In this document: positions 1 to 8,487 of the stretch, piece after piece
Position numbering within the stretch: the stretch's first letter is position 1
Layout: each line of letters begins with the position of its first letter
From: Caldithrix sp.
Lineage (GTDB): Bacteria > KSB1 > UBA2214 > DYKH01
Length of the DNA stretch: 64,000 nt
Assembly: GCA_020722685.1 (NCBI GenBank)
Contig: DYKH01000003.1
Location: forward strand, 1 to 64,000
Direction of reading: 5' to 3'
Program-made: the position numbers and the translations under genes
Notes under the pieces: model-generated
What the model was told of the DNA's origin: nothing
Databases searched by the model: none
What the model saw: the letters and a program-made list of their open reading frames with translations, nothing else

Positions 1-696
1 CTTACGGCATTCTTCATTGGCCGTCCAAACGATATCATAGATATTCAGATATTCTGGCCAATCGATTACCCCTTCGTGGTAGCATTTCAGTAGCTTACCG
101 ACGTACGTTCCATCGCCATAGACGACATCCCAATAAATCGGCGCGTTGGGCAGTTCATCCCAGCAATACTTGCCGATCAGCGCTTTGTTGGTGGCAATGG
201 CGTCCTCCAGCAACGGGATGATGTCTTGCGTGCGAATGCCATGGCGCTGCATCATCAGGGCCATCAACGGGATAAGCATGTTGTAGGACTTGGCTGAAAG
301 GTAGGCAATGCGCGGGCTTTTGTTCGGATCGCCGATTATGAATTCAAATTGATTGGCCGCGTGGATGGCGTCGCTGATCCAAGCGTCGATGGTTATTGGG
401 CTAGGCGGATTGTTGAGATAAATGGTATACTCTTCGATGAGCGCCTCCACATTCGCCATTTCTTCTTCTGCCCGCACCAGATTGATCTCATCAATAATCT
501 CGTCCTTTGCTTGAAGTATGAGGTCTGCCAGATTAGGATCGGGTTCTAAGAAATTCTTGATTCTGTTATAAGCATCATACGCTGCCTTGATGAATCCCAA
601 AAAGTCGAACGGATTGTCGGATTTGCCAAGAGCAGGACTGGCAGCCATGAGACACACCAAAGCAAAAACAAGGCAGTTTCTGTTTAGCGCTTTCAT
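1..696 (-). CDS. Secreted hypothetical protein (C-terminus outside window)
   Basis: An open frame of 232 codons runs from an ATG at 696 off the left edge of the window without a stop. The start is preceded on the minus strand by a weak GAGAGGA-like site. The first 24 residues form a signal peptide: a basic start (MKALNRN), a hydrophobic stretch and an ASPALG cleavage region. The mature part is mostly helical, acidic and rich in Glu/Ile/Leu around residues 45-85, with Trp/Tyr-rich segments after residue 170 (motifs CWDELPN and DVVYGDG). No family was recognised. It is read as an exported helical protein; it sits alone ahead of a repeat-rich spacer, so context gives no role. Export is well supported by the sequence; function is unknown. 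Confidence 0.7.
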   Translation of the reverse strand, partial: MKALNRNCLVFALVCLMAASPALGKSDNPFDFLGFIKAAYDAYNRIKNFLEPDPNLADLILQAKDEIIDEINLVRAEEEMANVEALIEEYTIYLNNPPSPITIDAWISDAIHAANQFEFIIGDPNKSPRIAYLSAKSYNMLIPLMALMMQRHGIRTQDIIPLLEDAIATNKALIGKYCWDELPNAPIYWDVVYGDGTYVGKLLKCYHEGVIDWPEYLNIYDIVWTANEECRK

Positions 697-1136
697 TTTG
701 GTTCCTCTCAGATTTTTTGACGAGTGGTTTTACATCGTGTCAGCTCGTGAATTCGTTATGCCAAATCAAGTGTTCTCATTCTAAAGTACTGGCAAGTCGG
801 TGGGTGGAAATCTCTCCCCCCAATCTTGAAAGTAGGTCCAACTCTCGATAGGCAAAACTGTTCACCCAATCCCCTTTTCCAACCGCCCCCATGTTTCCCA
901 TTACGGCCCAGACCTTGTGACCGTTTCTCAAGCTTGGCGTTTCGCGATATTGCCCAATCTCTTCCCATCCAACTGCCACAGCGCTTGTTCTCGAAAAAGA
1001 AAAAGGCATTGCAAGAACACCTCCAAATTCTTACCATGCCTTTCGTATGTTGGCGCTGGAATTCCCAATTCTTTGCTCCCTCCTATAGTCGGGCACATTA
1101 TAGCAAAGACCGAAACTAAATGCAAGGGAAAATTCA

Positions 1137-1216
1137 GCGGTCACCGGTCGGCAGTTGCCGGGCAGCCTAAAGAGCAGCGGTCAGAGATCAGCCGTCAGCA
1201 GTTAGCGGTCAGTCGG
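1137..1216 (+). repeat. AGCGGTCAG-type short repeat cluster
   Basis: Several imperfect copies of a 9-11 base word (AGCGGTCAG, ATCAGCCGTCAGCAG, TTAGCGGTCAG) follow each other. The same word, in the other orientation, forms the in-frame repeat at 42741-42827 inside the giant glycosyltransferase gene, so this is a dispersed family in this genome. Confidence 0.75.
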
Positions 1217-1340
1217 TTTTCTCAAAACGAATAGCCGTATCGTGCTTCTTTCCGTAGTGGGCAGACAGGAGAAGCGGAGCTTCGGCAACAGCCCTATGAC
1301 TCGGATTTCAAAAGGAGATTGAGAAAGTAGGCCAACTTTC

Positions 1341-1467
1341 CAAAAGTTGCTGTATTGTTGGGCAACAGTTGCTGTACTTTTACCCAAAAGCAAGCGTACT
1401 TTTACCCAACGGCAAGCGTGGTTTTATTCAAAAATAAGCTTGTTTTTGCCTAACGGCAAGCATGGAA
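1341..1467 (+). repeat. Degenerate tandem repeat, unit about 22-24 bases
   Basis: Five or more units with the shared core GCAAGCGTACTTTTACCCAA can be lined up: units begin near 1362, 1389, 1411, 1435 and 1455 and differ by substitutions and small indels. It lies in the gene-free spacer. Looks like an old, decaying minisatellite. Confidence 0.6.
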
Positions 1468-1663
1468 AATTCTGCGAGGGGGCAGGCGATTCTGCTTGTG
1501 AGTTTACACTTTGAGATCATTTGATCTCTTTGTTGGGTGCGTTGCCTTCACATAGGCTCACACGCTCAGCCCCGCAAAACGCTCCAATGACGATAGGCTG
1601 AAAAAACGTTATGGCTCTCCCAAGCCTATCACGTGTTCAAAAGCATGAACCTCAGATTTTCAA

Positions 1664-1925
1664 TCAAGCTATTTCTTTGGCGAATTCTTCATAAGGAACA
1701 CTCTCGGCGTACAAAAATTTCAGGACCCAAGTCGGCGCCGTTGTTCCATTCTATGGTATCAAAGCTAACGCGCACCGTCTCAAAAACGGATTCCGACTGC
1801 AACTGAGAGAATATCCCTTTGCCAGGATACGGCTTCATGTCTAAAACGCGCTGTTCCTCATTGGCAAAGGTCAACAAAAGCTGGCAATTTGGCAATGGCT
1901 TGACTTTTTTAACTGCCCAGTACAT
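1664..1925 (-). pseudogene. DUF2442 protein gene with a single-base frameshift
   Basis: From an ATG at 1925 (GGGTGAG upstream) the frame encodes MYWAVKKVKPLPNCQLLL... and later VRVSFDTIEWNNGADL, a clear DUF2442 protein. After GPE the frame goes wrong and stops at 1689. If one base is removed from the homopolymer run at 1713-1720, the frame continues as PEFLYAESVPYEEFAKEIA and stops at 1664, the normal DUF2442 ending. The gene is therefore either truly broken or carries a sequencing or assembly error. DUF2442 proteins are small (about 80-90 residues), of unknown function, and often sit in toxin-antitoxin-like pairs; here the upstream neighbour, 46 bases away, is a retropepsin-like protease. 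Confidence 0.8.
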
Positions 1926-1971
1926 TGAGCTCACCCGAGAACCGAATGAATGGGTTGAGAAGAACGAAGCA

Positions 1972-2388
1972 TTAGTAGCAATCCACCACCCACTTCCCCT
2001 CATGCGCTGGATTTGGTATGACCTGCTGGCTTTGGGGATCGACGACAAAGTCCAGAGCATCCAAGAGCAAACTGCCAATGATGGCAGGACTATCTTCGTC
2101 GTTCTCCATTACCTCGGTCACAAAAGAACGTCCTTTTAGCTCCACCTTAGCTCCTTCGAAAGTTCTGCTTGTAGATTTCCCATTCGCCGTCTTTATGGAA
2201 GCTGATTCATGATAAGGTAACCCTAAGGCTTCTATGTCCCTTCTGCTAAGACAAACATAGGTTGCACCGGTATCGACAATCGCATCCACTTCGATTTGAC
2301 GTACCTTCTCTCGCGGAATTAACTCTTCGGAAGACTTTACTTCGTCCACATAATTCCGCACGATGAGCTTTTCAAATGTCCGCCCCAT
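1972..2388 (-). CDS. Retropepsin-like aspartyl protease (clan AA)
   Basis: A 138-residue protein whose central motif AIVDTGATYVCLS (Asp near residue 39) is the DTGA active-site loop of single-domain, retroviral-type aspartyl proteases, which work as dimers. The following VELKGRSFVTEVMEND and IIGSLLLDALDFVVD segments match the flap and the second conserved block (LLG/IIG-x-LLLD) of the bacterial family. The start at 2388 was chosen over an in-frame codon at 2442 because TTGGAG lies six bases before it. No signal peptide or membrane segment, so probably cytoplasmic. The target is unknown. Its close linkage with the DUF2442 remnant suggests a small accessory gene pair. Confidence 0.85.
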   Translation of the reverse strand: MGRTFEKLIVRNYVDEVKSSEELIPREKVRQIEVDAIVDTGATYVCLSRRDIEALGLPYHESASIKTANGKSTSRTFEGAKVELKGRSFVTEVMENDEDSPAIIGSLLLDALDFVVDPQSQQVIPNPAHEGKWVVDCY

Positions 2389-2564
2389 CTTTGTCTCCAA
2401 TTTAACCAAAGACCTCTTTGGAGTTAATTTAGACAAAATCATTGGAAAATCAAGCGTGATTTTTCTTGAACGTTGTGTTGAGTTTCAGGGGTTGTCAAAG
2501 AATGTGGAAAAAGGCGAGAAACGTACACGGGAATCGCCATCCGGTAGAGCGAGAGATCGACACG

Positions 2565-3650
2565 TTAGTTCAGCCACCGATCCAAATTCTCTGCCACAAA
2601 CGCGTCGTCATTGAGGTCGGGATAAGCCGCATAGACGCGGTCGATTTCGGCTCGTTGTTGCGGCGAAAGCTCGACAGTGGGATCGAGCGTCCACAGCCCT
2701 TGCATCAACCCTTGGCGCTGCAAGACGTAGTGCAAGCCGATGATGCAGCCGGCAAAATTGTGCGCCGCATCGAAGAAGGCCGAGTTGGCGTCCGTGACTT
2801 GCTGCGCAAGCGTGAGAATATCGGTCGGCACAGACTGAGAATGGGCCAAGAGGTCATGGATCATCTTTAACTGTTCGACGGCGCGCTTGGTCCAAACCGC
2901 CCAATGACCAAGAAGTCCGCCGACGATGCGCAAGGTCACCTCTTTGCCAGCAGTTTTAAGAACGTAGGGCGTGATCAGGTCCATGATGATGTTGTCATCA
3001 TTGCCGGTGTACAGGGCAATGGAGTCTCCCCTACCGGATTCGGCCACGCCGCGCAAAACATCCAGAGTTTGGTACCGATTAAAGGGCGCCATCTTGATTG
3101 CCACGACATTTTCGATTTGGCTGAATTCGCGCCAGAAATCCACGTCTAACAGCCGCCCTCCTACCGCCGGCTGCAAGTAAAATCCCACCAGCGGCATCAC
3201 CTCCGCAACGGCTCGACAATGACGGACAAGCTCGGCATTGGAAGCATTTTTCAGCTTCGCCAGACTGAGCAGCACGGCATGGTACCCCAAGTCCGAGGCC
3301 AATCGCGCCTCCGACAAAGCCTGCTCGGTAGCGCCAATCACCCCGGCAATCTTGACTATCGGAAATCCGGTTTTTTGCGAAAAATTGTCCACCTCCTCGG
3401 AAGCGAGCTGCAACACCGGCTTCAATAGGCCAATCTCCGGATTGCGAATCTCAAACTGGGTGGAATGCACCCCGACAGCGACGCCACCGGCGCCGGCATC
3501 CAGATAATAACGAGTCAAGGCGCGTTGGTGTTTTTCATCAAGTCGTCGCGCGGAAGTCAGTGCCAAAGGATGGGCGGGAATGACCAATCCCTGGCGCAAA
3601 GCTCGCAGTATGTTTGCAGGTGGTTGTGGCAGGTTACCCATATGATTCAA
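2565..3650 (-). CDS. Dihydrodipicolinate synthase / N-acetylneuraminate lyase family protein
   Basis: A 361-residue TIM-barrel protein of the DHDPS/NAL superfamily, longer than the usual 290-310. The family's Schiff-base lysine is visible in VVAIKMAPFNRY (about residue 207), and the strand with GFYLQPAVGG replaces the usual YNxP segment, so the substrate is unlikely to be that of DapA itself. Members of this kind act as aldolases or dehydratases on 2-keto acids and keto-deoxy sugars. The start is uncertain: TTG at 3650 has AGGAA five bases before it, while ATG three codons later has no close ribosome site. It is followed downstream by the retropepsin gene and lies upstream of nothing related on this strand except the epimerase 500 bases away; a role in sugar or sugar-acid breakdown is inferred. 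Confidence 0.85.
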   Translation of the reverse strand: MNHMGNLPQPPANILRALRQGLVIPAHPLALTSARRLDEKHQRALTRYYLDAGAGGVAVGVHSTQFEIRNPEIGLLKPVLQLASEEVDNFSQKTGFPIVKIAGVIGATEQALSEARLASDLGYHAVLLSLAKLKNASNAELVRHCRAVAEVMPLVGFYLQPAVGGRLLDVDFWREFSQIENVVAIKMAPFNRYQTLDVLRGVAESGRGDSIALYTGNDDNIIMDLITPYVLKTAGKEVTLRIVGGLLGHWAVWTKRAVEQLKMIHDLLAHSQSVPTDILTLAQQVTDANSAFFDAAHNFAGCIIGLHYVLQRQGLMQGLWTLDPTVELSPQQRAEIDRVYAAYPDLNDDAFVAENLDRWLN

Positions 3651-3768
3651 TCTATTCCTAAACTGGTTTGCACATTCATATGACTGTCAAAATTCTCCAA
3701 ACCACTAATTCACGCCAATGAACGCTGATCTTTCATTAGCGGTACATATTTAGCCAACTGAATAATTG

Positions 3769-3864
3769 TGTCATTTCGAACGGAGTGAGAAATCTGGGAG
3801 CAACGAATTCGTACAACCACGCAGATTCGGAAGTGACAGATTCCTCCCTGCGGTCGGAATGACA
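3769..3864. repeat. Palindromic MITE-like element (TGTCATTTCG...CGGAATGACA)
   Basis: Two 27-base arms, 3769-3795 and 3838-3864, pair as an inverted repeat with about five mismatches. The ends read TGTCATTTCGAAC and, inverted, TGTCATTCCGACC. Elements with these ends are common, non-coding, palindromic intergenic repeats in many bacteria. No transposase is nearby. Confidence 0.75.
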
Positions 3865-3896
3865 GGCTTTGGTTCAGACGGCTAAATTCTTACCAT

Positions 3897-3957
3897 TAGC
3901 GTTTATTAGCATCAATTCGCGGTGTTTGGTTTTGGTTGCAGCAAACCGCCCTGATAG
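3897..3957 (+). repeat. Composite dispersed repeat, copy A
   Basis: Contains TTAGCGTTTATTAGC, ATTCGCGGT and GGTTGCAGCAAACCGCC in this order. The same order of words occurs at 8070-8132 (copy B) with small changes. Confidence 0.55.
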
Positions 3958-4164
3958 GCACTACGCAAAACAAAGCTGGCGCTCCCACGCGCAGTTGTTG
4001 CTTCCAGCAAAGTGAAGCGATTCAGGCAGCCATTTTAGCTTTGATTGTAGTTGGTTTTCTGTGCTGTCTAACAACGCCACAGACGAATTAATTTCTGCGG
4101 AAAAGAACAGCCGTCCCGTAAAGCAGGCTGGGGTTTGCAGCGTTACGCCCGATTGTCCGTGTCC

Positions 4165-5217
4165 TCAGTACTTTCCCTTTCGCTCCTCAAAGTGCGTTGG
4201 CTTATTGAGGAGAGGCTGATCGCGTTGTATCCAATCGGCGATCCAGGCGATCATTTGACTCACTGACACTTTCGGCTGACCAAACAGCTTATGTGCCCGA
4301 GCAGCGTTGTTTAATAGAGCCGTGTCGGATTCCTGCCCGACGAAATGCGGTACGGCACTGAAAAGCCTACCAAATTCCAGCGCCACTGCACGGATGGAAA
4401 GGACCTCCGGGCCGGTCACATTGAGCACCGCGGCCGGACTTGCACACAGGGACAGGGATTGCAGAATCATGGCATTGGCATCCCCTTGCCAGATGGCGTT
4501 GAAATAACCCATGCTCAGATCGATGGGCTGTCCGGTCTTGACCTTGAGAGCAACATCCACCAGCACACCGTAGCGCATTTCTACCGCATAGTTTAGACGA
4601 ATGATCGTCATCGGGGTACCGTGCTCCTGACTGAAATATTGGAAGATGCGCTCCCGGCCCAGACAAGATTGCGCATATTCGCCGATCGGCCCCAGATCAT
4701 CCGACTCGACGCAGCCGCCTGAAGCTACAGACACAAACGGATAAACGTTGCCCGTCGAGAAGACCACCATTCTTGATCCTCGGAAGCGCCTGGCAACCAA
4801 AGCCGGCAAATGAGTGTTGATGGCCCAGGTCAGGGCCGCATTCTGGGTGGAACCGAATTTGAGTCCAGCCATGTAAACGATATTCTCTGCATCGGGCAAA
4901 GAAGCGAGGAACGCTTCATCCAGAAGGTCCCCGGAAAACACCTTGATGCCGGCGGCTTCCAGATCATTCACCACCGATTCGGTTTCGAATTTGGATGCGC
5001 CAAACACTTGTCGCGTGCGACCGCTCAGATCTACCGCGCCTTTGGCCATACGAGCAAGAGTCGGCCCCATTTTTCCGCCGACTCCCAATATCAATAAATC
5101 ACCTTCGAGCCTGGAAATGGCCTCGATTACGCCTGCGGTCGGTTGGGAGAGCAGGTCCTCCAACTGGACAACATCTTTGATACTGCCGGGCAAGAAATCA
5201 TTCATACGGTTTTCCAT
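4165..5217 (-). CDS. NAD-dependent epimerase/dehydratase family protein
   Basis: A 350-residue extended short-chain dehydrogenase. The dinucleotide-binding motif is LILGVGGKMG (residues 43-52), followed by a strand-end acidic pattern and VYMAG and VVFSTGNVYP blocks; the usual YxxxK appears altered (EYAQSCLGRE), so catalytic competence is not certain. Typical members act on sugars or sugar acids with bound NAD(P)+. It lies 57 bases downstream of the GH38 gene on the same strand and is probably co-transcribed with it, which suggests a role in processing a released sugar. A second possible start four codons downstream (MNDFLPGS) cannot be excluded. Confidence 0.85.
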   Translation of the reverse strand: MENRMNDFLPGSIKDVVQLEDLLSQPTAGVIEAISRLEGDLLILGVGGKMGPTLARMAKGAVDLSGRTRQVFGASKFETESVVNDLEAAGIKVFSGDLLDEAFLASLPDAENIVYMAGLKFGSTQNAALTWAINTHLPALVARRFRGSRMVVFSTGNVYPFVSVASGGCVESDDLGPIGEYAQSCLGRERIFQYFSQEHGTPMTIIRLNYAVEMRYGVLVDVALKVKTGQPIDLSMGYFNAIWQGDANAMILQSLSLCASPAAVLNVTGPEVLSIRAVALEFGRLFSAVPHFVGQESDTALLNNAARAHKLFGQPKVSVSQMIAWIADWIQRDQPLLNKPTHFEERKGKY

Positions 5218-5243
5218 CGCTCCCTTCGTTCACCTGGTGATTC

Positions 5244-5276
5244 AAACCTGTGAGGTTTTGAAAGCCCCACAGGTTT
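5244..5276. repeat. AAACCTGTG...CACAGGTTT inverted repeat
   Basis: Perfect nine-base arms (5244-5252 and 5268-5276) flank a short loop, just after and touching the stop of the GH38 gene. A related palindrome, with CCTGTGAGGTCT words, is at 50852-50883, again overlapping the 3' end of a gene. Confidence 0.65.
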
Positions 5277-7977
5277 AGTCTGTTTGTTTCAATAACTGTA
5301 CAGTGATGATTTGTTTCGCGCGTAATTCATAGCTGACTGAATGATTGGGCGCAGGTTTTGCGTTTTCGAGCTCATTGCTCTCCAAATCCACCAATCGTGC
5401 GTGGGTAAATCCCGTTTCGGCGCTCCAAAAAAGAGTGATCCGCACGAACATCTCATTCGGATTGAAGAGTCGCACTTCCAAGGCATTGCCGACTTGACTG
5501 GCGCTGGTCATCACCGCTGCTCCTTCCAGACGCAGAAATTCGAGCTTGCTCGGCAAAGCCGCGGACTCTCGATACAGCTTCATATCCTCCGGCAAAAGCT
5601 GTACGTCGTGAATGCCGGAGGCAAGGCGTTGGCCCAAGTTGAACATGTGGACACGATCGGGCTCGCCGCTTAAAGGCACAATCCAATATTGAAACTTCAT
5701 CGGTTGCAGCATCTGTCCGTCCGGCTCGCCGTCGGTGAAAACGGTGCGGCGAAAACTGCGGAATAGCGTGAGCGCAATGGGACGACTGGGCCAATCACAA
5801 ACCGCAGATTCATAAAGACCGGAACTGATGATGGCCAGTCCTCTGCCATCGTCATGAACAGCGGTCCAGCTTTGTTGTGGGCGACCTTCCACCTCCAGCT
5901 CGCGGTACAGATAGCGATCTTCGCGGAGGGCGATTGGCCGGCGGACCACATCAAAAGGACTATCGGCCAGATATTCTTCCGCCGCAACGTCACTGTGGAA
6001 CAGAACACGCAACCGATGGTCTTTAACTCGATTTTCTACACAAGTCTCAACCTCGACGTGGTCCGAGCCCTCGCGTAAGGTAACAAAGCTATTGATCACC
6101 AATGGGACGAGTTGTTCCGATCGTCGCATGCGATCAAAGTCGAATTCCCCAGGCAGAGTCAAAGTCGTGCGCACCCGCAGGGTAGCCAGAAACGGACCGC
6201 GATGAATGACAGCAACCTCGGATCGACCTGCTGCAGAGGTGATGGTCTGATCGTTCACCGCCGGCCCATGATACCAGCCGTCGCCAATATCGGCACAGTC
6301 CTCAAAAACGAGCAGCGGCGCAAAGATTTGCTGACTGCGTTTATCTTTGATGCTCAGGGAACCGTTGTCAAGGACGCTGACTTCCAAGTACTCGTTGGCC
6401 ATCGAGCGCTCGGAAATAACCAGGTCAGGCACTTGCGGATGGCGGGTAGGAACCTTAGCTTCACCACCACGAACGGTAAAGGCTCGATAACCCAGCGCCG
6501 GTAATTCCACCGGCAGACAGACGCGAACGTCGTTGGTTTTGAACGGTTGCGGAAAGTTGAGCGGATAGACGCGAACCTGCGAGCGGTTCATGTCCTGTGA
6601 TAACCGTTGATAGGGAATCTCGCCGGACTCGTCGTAAATCCGAAATGCGGGCTTGGGTTCAAAGCCAAAGAATTCGTTGAAAGTAGGCCAATGAGCCGGA
6701 ACGTGCAGCGTCAAATCCACCTTTTGGCTTATTGGCTGGGGCAAGGGATTAAAGAGCACCAGGCGCATTTCCCCATCCCCGATTTCTCCTTCGACAGCCG
6801 CGGCAATGTGGCGTTCGGCCTCAAGGGTCAGCCTCTTTCCTATCTGCCGGCATTGACTGAAGCGGTACCGCATGTCCTGATGCACCGCATCGATGCTGCA
6901 GCCGCAAATAGAATCGTGTGGATGATTCTGCAACAGCCAGCGCCAGGCCAGCTCCAGCAATTGGTGCGGGTACTCGCGCTGCAAAGAAACCGACGCCAGC
7001 GCGCTCATCGGCTCGGCCCAGTGGCAGAGAAGAGTCTGACATTCGGCATTGGCTTGCTTGATCCACGCACGGCTGGAGAGAACGCCCGGGATGATCCATT
7101 GCTGATCCACCTCCAATGGATGCTTGCCCGGCTCCCTCAACTCGCCTTGGACAATGGTGGTAATGCGATCCGTCTGGGGAAGCAGTTCCATAAGGAAGGC
7201 ATCCAAGCTGCTGTGCACGACCTCGATGTCTGACTTTTCCTGCATCCTTTTCGTCAGCACGGCGTAGTTGCGCTCATCCCAGCCCAGATGGTCGCCGCCG
7301 TCAAACATGAGAATGGGGTCGGTCTCGGTGAGCTTGGCTTCGTTCTCAATGAACGTTTGTAGGTCTTTGGCCGTTTGGTCCGCATCGAAAACGCGCTGCG
7401 GCTCATTAGCATGGCGAACGGCGAAGGCGTAATCGCAATAGCCGATGGGGCCGAAACGGTAGCAGGGCATTTCCGTGCCGTCGGCGCCGCGCCAAACGAA
7501 AAGCCGCTTGTCGATGAGATTAATGCCGCGCCAGACGAATCCGGCCTTGATGCCAAAGCCGGCGAAAATCTGCGGCAACTGGCTGTTGTGACCAAAGAGA
7601 TCGCAGGCAAAGCCGGCTTGTGATGGGATCGCACCCAAAGCGCGCGCTCGCTGTCGGCCGTAGCGCAAGTTGCGAATGAGAGACTCGCCGGAGACCAGAA
7701 ACTCATCCGGCAACACGTACCACGGGCCAGTTATGAGCTGGCCCGCCTGCGCCAGCCCCGAGACTTCTTCCTGCCGCTCCGGTCGAACTTCCAAATAGTC
7801 TTCCAGCAGAATGGCTTGACCATCAGTAAAAAATGGCCCTCTTAGCCGTCCATCCCGCATACCTTCTAAAACGTGATCCAAGAGCCGGACCAATCGATAA
7901 CGATAGTTTTGAAAAGTCTGATACCACTCGCGATCCCAGTGAGTACTGAGTACATAATGCACACGTCGTTTTGCCAT
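5275..7977 (-). CDS. Glycoside hydrolase family 38 alpha-mannosidase
   Basis: A 900-residue enzyme hydrolysing alpha-linked mannose. The N-terminal catalytic domain begins YVLSTHWDREW: the HxD zinc ligands are His13 and Asp15, and FACDLFGHNSQLPQ carries the nucleophile Asp (about 126), which also binds zinc. A three-helix region with the His ligand of the family (LLQNHPHDSICGCS, near residue 370) follows, then a long C-terminal beta-sandwich region. The start at 7977 was chosen because AAGGAG lies five bases before it; the longer frame to 8139 has no ribosome site and translates intergenic repeat. No signal peptide, so it is probably cytoplasmic and acts on imported oligosaccharides. The epimerase gene follows closely. 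Family assignment is firm; linkage specificity is not visible. Confidence 0.95.
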   Translation of the reverse strand: MAKRRVHYVLSTHWDREWYQTFQNYRYRLVRLLDHVLEGMRDGRLRGPFFTDGQAILLEDYLEVRPERQEEVSGLAQAGQLITGPWYVLPDEFLVSGESLIRNLRYGRQRARALGAIPSQAGFACDLFGHNSQLPQIFAGFGIKAGFVWRGINLIDKRLFVWRGADGTEMPCYRFGPIGYCDYAFAVRHANEPQRVFDADQTAKDLQTFIENEAKLTETDPILMFDGGDHLGWDERNYAVLTKRMQEKSDIEVVHSSLDAFLMELLPQTDRITTIVQGELREPGKHPLEVDQQWIIPGVLSSRAWIKQANAECQTLLCHWAEPMSALASVSLQREYPHQLLELAWRWLLQNHPHDSICGCSIDAVHQDMRYRFSQCRQIGKRLTLEAERHIAAAVEGEIGDGEMRLVLFNPLPQPISQKVDLTLHVPAHWPTFNEFFGFEPKPAFRIYDESGEIPYQRLSQDMNRSQVRVYPLNFPQPFKTNDVRVCLPVELPALGYRAFTVRGGEAKVPTRHPQVPDLVISERSMANEYLEVSVLDNGSLSIKDKRSQQIFAPLLVFEDCADIGDGWYHGPAVNDQTITSAAGRSEVAVIHRGPFLATLRVRTTLTLPGEFDFDRMRRSEQLVPLVINSFVTLREGSDHVEVETCVENRVKDHRLRVLFHSDVAAEEYLADSPFDVVRRPIALREDRYLYRELEVEGRPQQSWTAVHDDGRGLAIISSGLYESAVCDWPSRPIALTLFRSFRRTVFTDGEPDGQMLQPMKFQYWIVPLSGEPDRVHMFNLGQRLASGIHDVQLLPEDMKLYRESAALPSKLEFLRLEGAAVMTSASQVGNALEVRLFNPNEMFVRITLFWSAETGFTHARLVDLESNELENAKPAPNHSVSYELRAKQIITVQLLKQTD

Positions 7978-8069
7978 AAGTCTCCTTCTTGTATTACTCT
8001 GGGAACACAATAACGCTCGCGCAGATTTTCCCAACCGCTCATCCACGCGCACACACGCCGATTCCCTAT

Positions 8070-8132
8070 TCGCGTTTATTAGCGGAGATTCGCGGTTCGA
8101 AGCTAAGGTTGCGGCAAATTGCCGCGCTACGG
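8070..8132 (+). repeat. Composite dispersed repeat, copy B
   Basis: Carries TTCGCGTTTATTAGCGGAG, ATTCGCGGTT and GGTTGCGGCAAATTGCCGC in the same order as copy A at 3897-3957. Part of it contains a short self-complementary segment, GCGGCAAATTGCCGC. Confidence 0.6.
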
Positions 8133-8399
8133 GTCCCAAGTCAGAATAACTTGTTAAGCCACAGCATGCCAGCTCGCGAGCACAATCTACGAATTCTTGT
8201 CAGGCTTTCAAAAAAGAAATCTCGGCCATGTCATTCACCGCAGCGACAGGTTTGGAATCTTTGTTTCTAAACAATGGGTCACGCCAGAGCGACAGACGGC
8301 TCGCGAATGAATTGCAGGCACAATATATACAGCAGGCAAGCTTTTGAATCATTCACCGCGATGGCCGAGCCAACGGATAGGCTCATCCCTTTGGGCATG

Positions 8400-8440
8400 A
8401 AAAAGAGAAGCTCCCCGAAGGTGATCGGGGAGCCTTCTCT
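8400..8440 (-). terminator. Intrinsic terminator after the PorV-family gene
   Basis: On the minus strand the arms AGAGAAGGCTCCCCGA and TCGGGGAGCTTCTCT pair over 15 bases with one bulge, followed by five T. It begins 48 bases after the stop codon at 8488, so it closes the receptor/cargo/PorV transcript. Confidence 0.88.
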
Positions 8441-8487
8441 CAAGATTGAGCTTGAGGCAAAGAAGTTGAGTCGTGCATGAGGGCGAC

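Larger units (their letters stand above)
697..1663. other. Gene-free, repeat-rich spacer
   Basis: About 970 bases between the secreted protein and the DUF2442 remnant. It holds an AGCGGTCAG-type repeat cluster (1137-1216) and a degenerate tandem repeat (1341-1467), listed separately. Short open frames here have no start signals or family resemblance. Nothing else was seen. Confidence 0.6.
3651..4164. other. Intergenic region with two repeat elements
   Basis: About 510 bases with no convincing gene. It contains a long imperfect inverted repeat (3769-3864) and one copy of a composite repeat (3897-3957) also found near 8070. The rest shows nothing recognisable. Confidence 0.6.
7978..8487. other. 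Intergenic region upstream of the mannosidase
   Basis: About 510 bases. Holds composite repeat copy B (8070-8132) and the terminator of the preceding transport operon (8400-8440). Open frames here, including one at 8274-8480 on the plus strand, run through the terminator and are not credible genes. Confidence 0.6.

Noticed and set aside
1202..1393. 63-codon minus-strand frame
   Set aside because: Overlaps the degenerate tandem repeat and the AGCGGTCAG cluster; reads as repeat-derived.
1926..2078. N-terminal extension of the DUF2442 frame
   Set aside because: The added residues overlap the end of the retropepsin gene in another frame and do not fit the family; ATG 1925 gives the correct start.
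7978..8139. 54-residue N-terminal extension of the GH38 frame
   Set aside because: AAGGAG five bases before 7977 and the family N-terminus YVLSTHWDREW decide the start; the extension translates a dispersed repeat.
8274..8480. 68-codon plus-strand frame
   Set aside because: It includes the intrinsic terminator of the opposite-strand operon and has no start signal.
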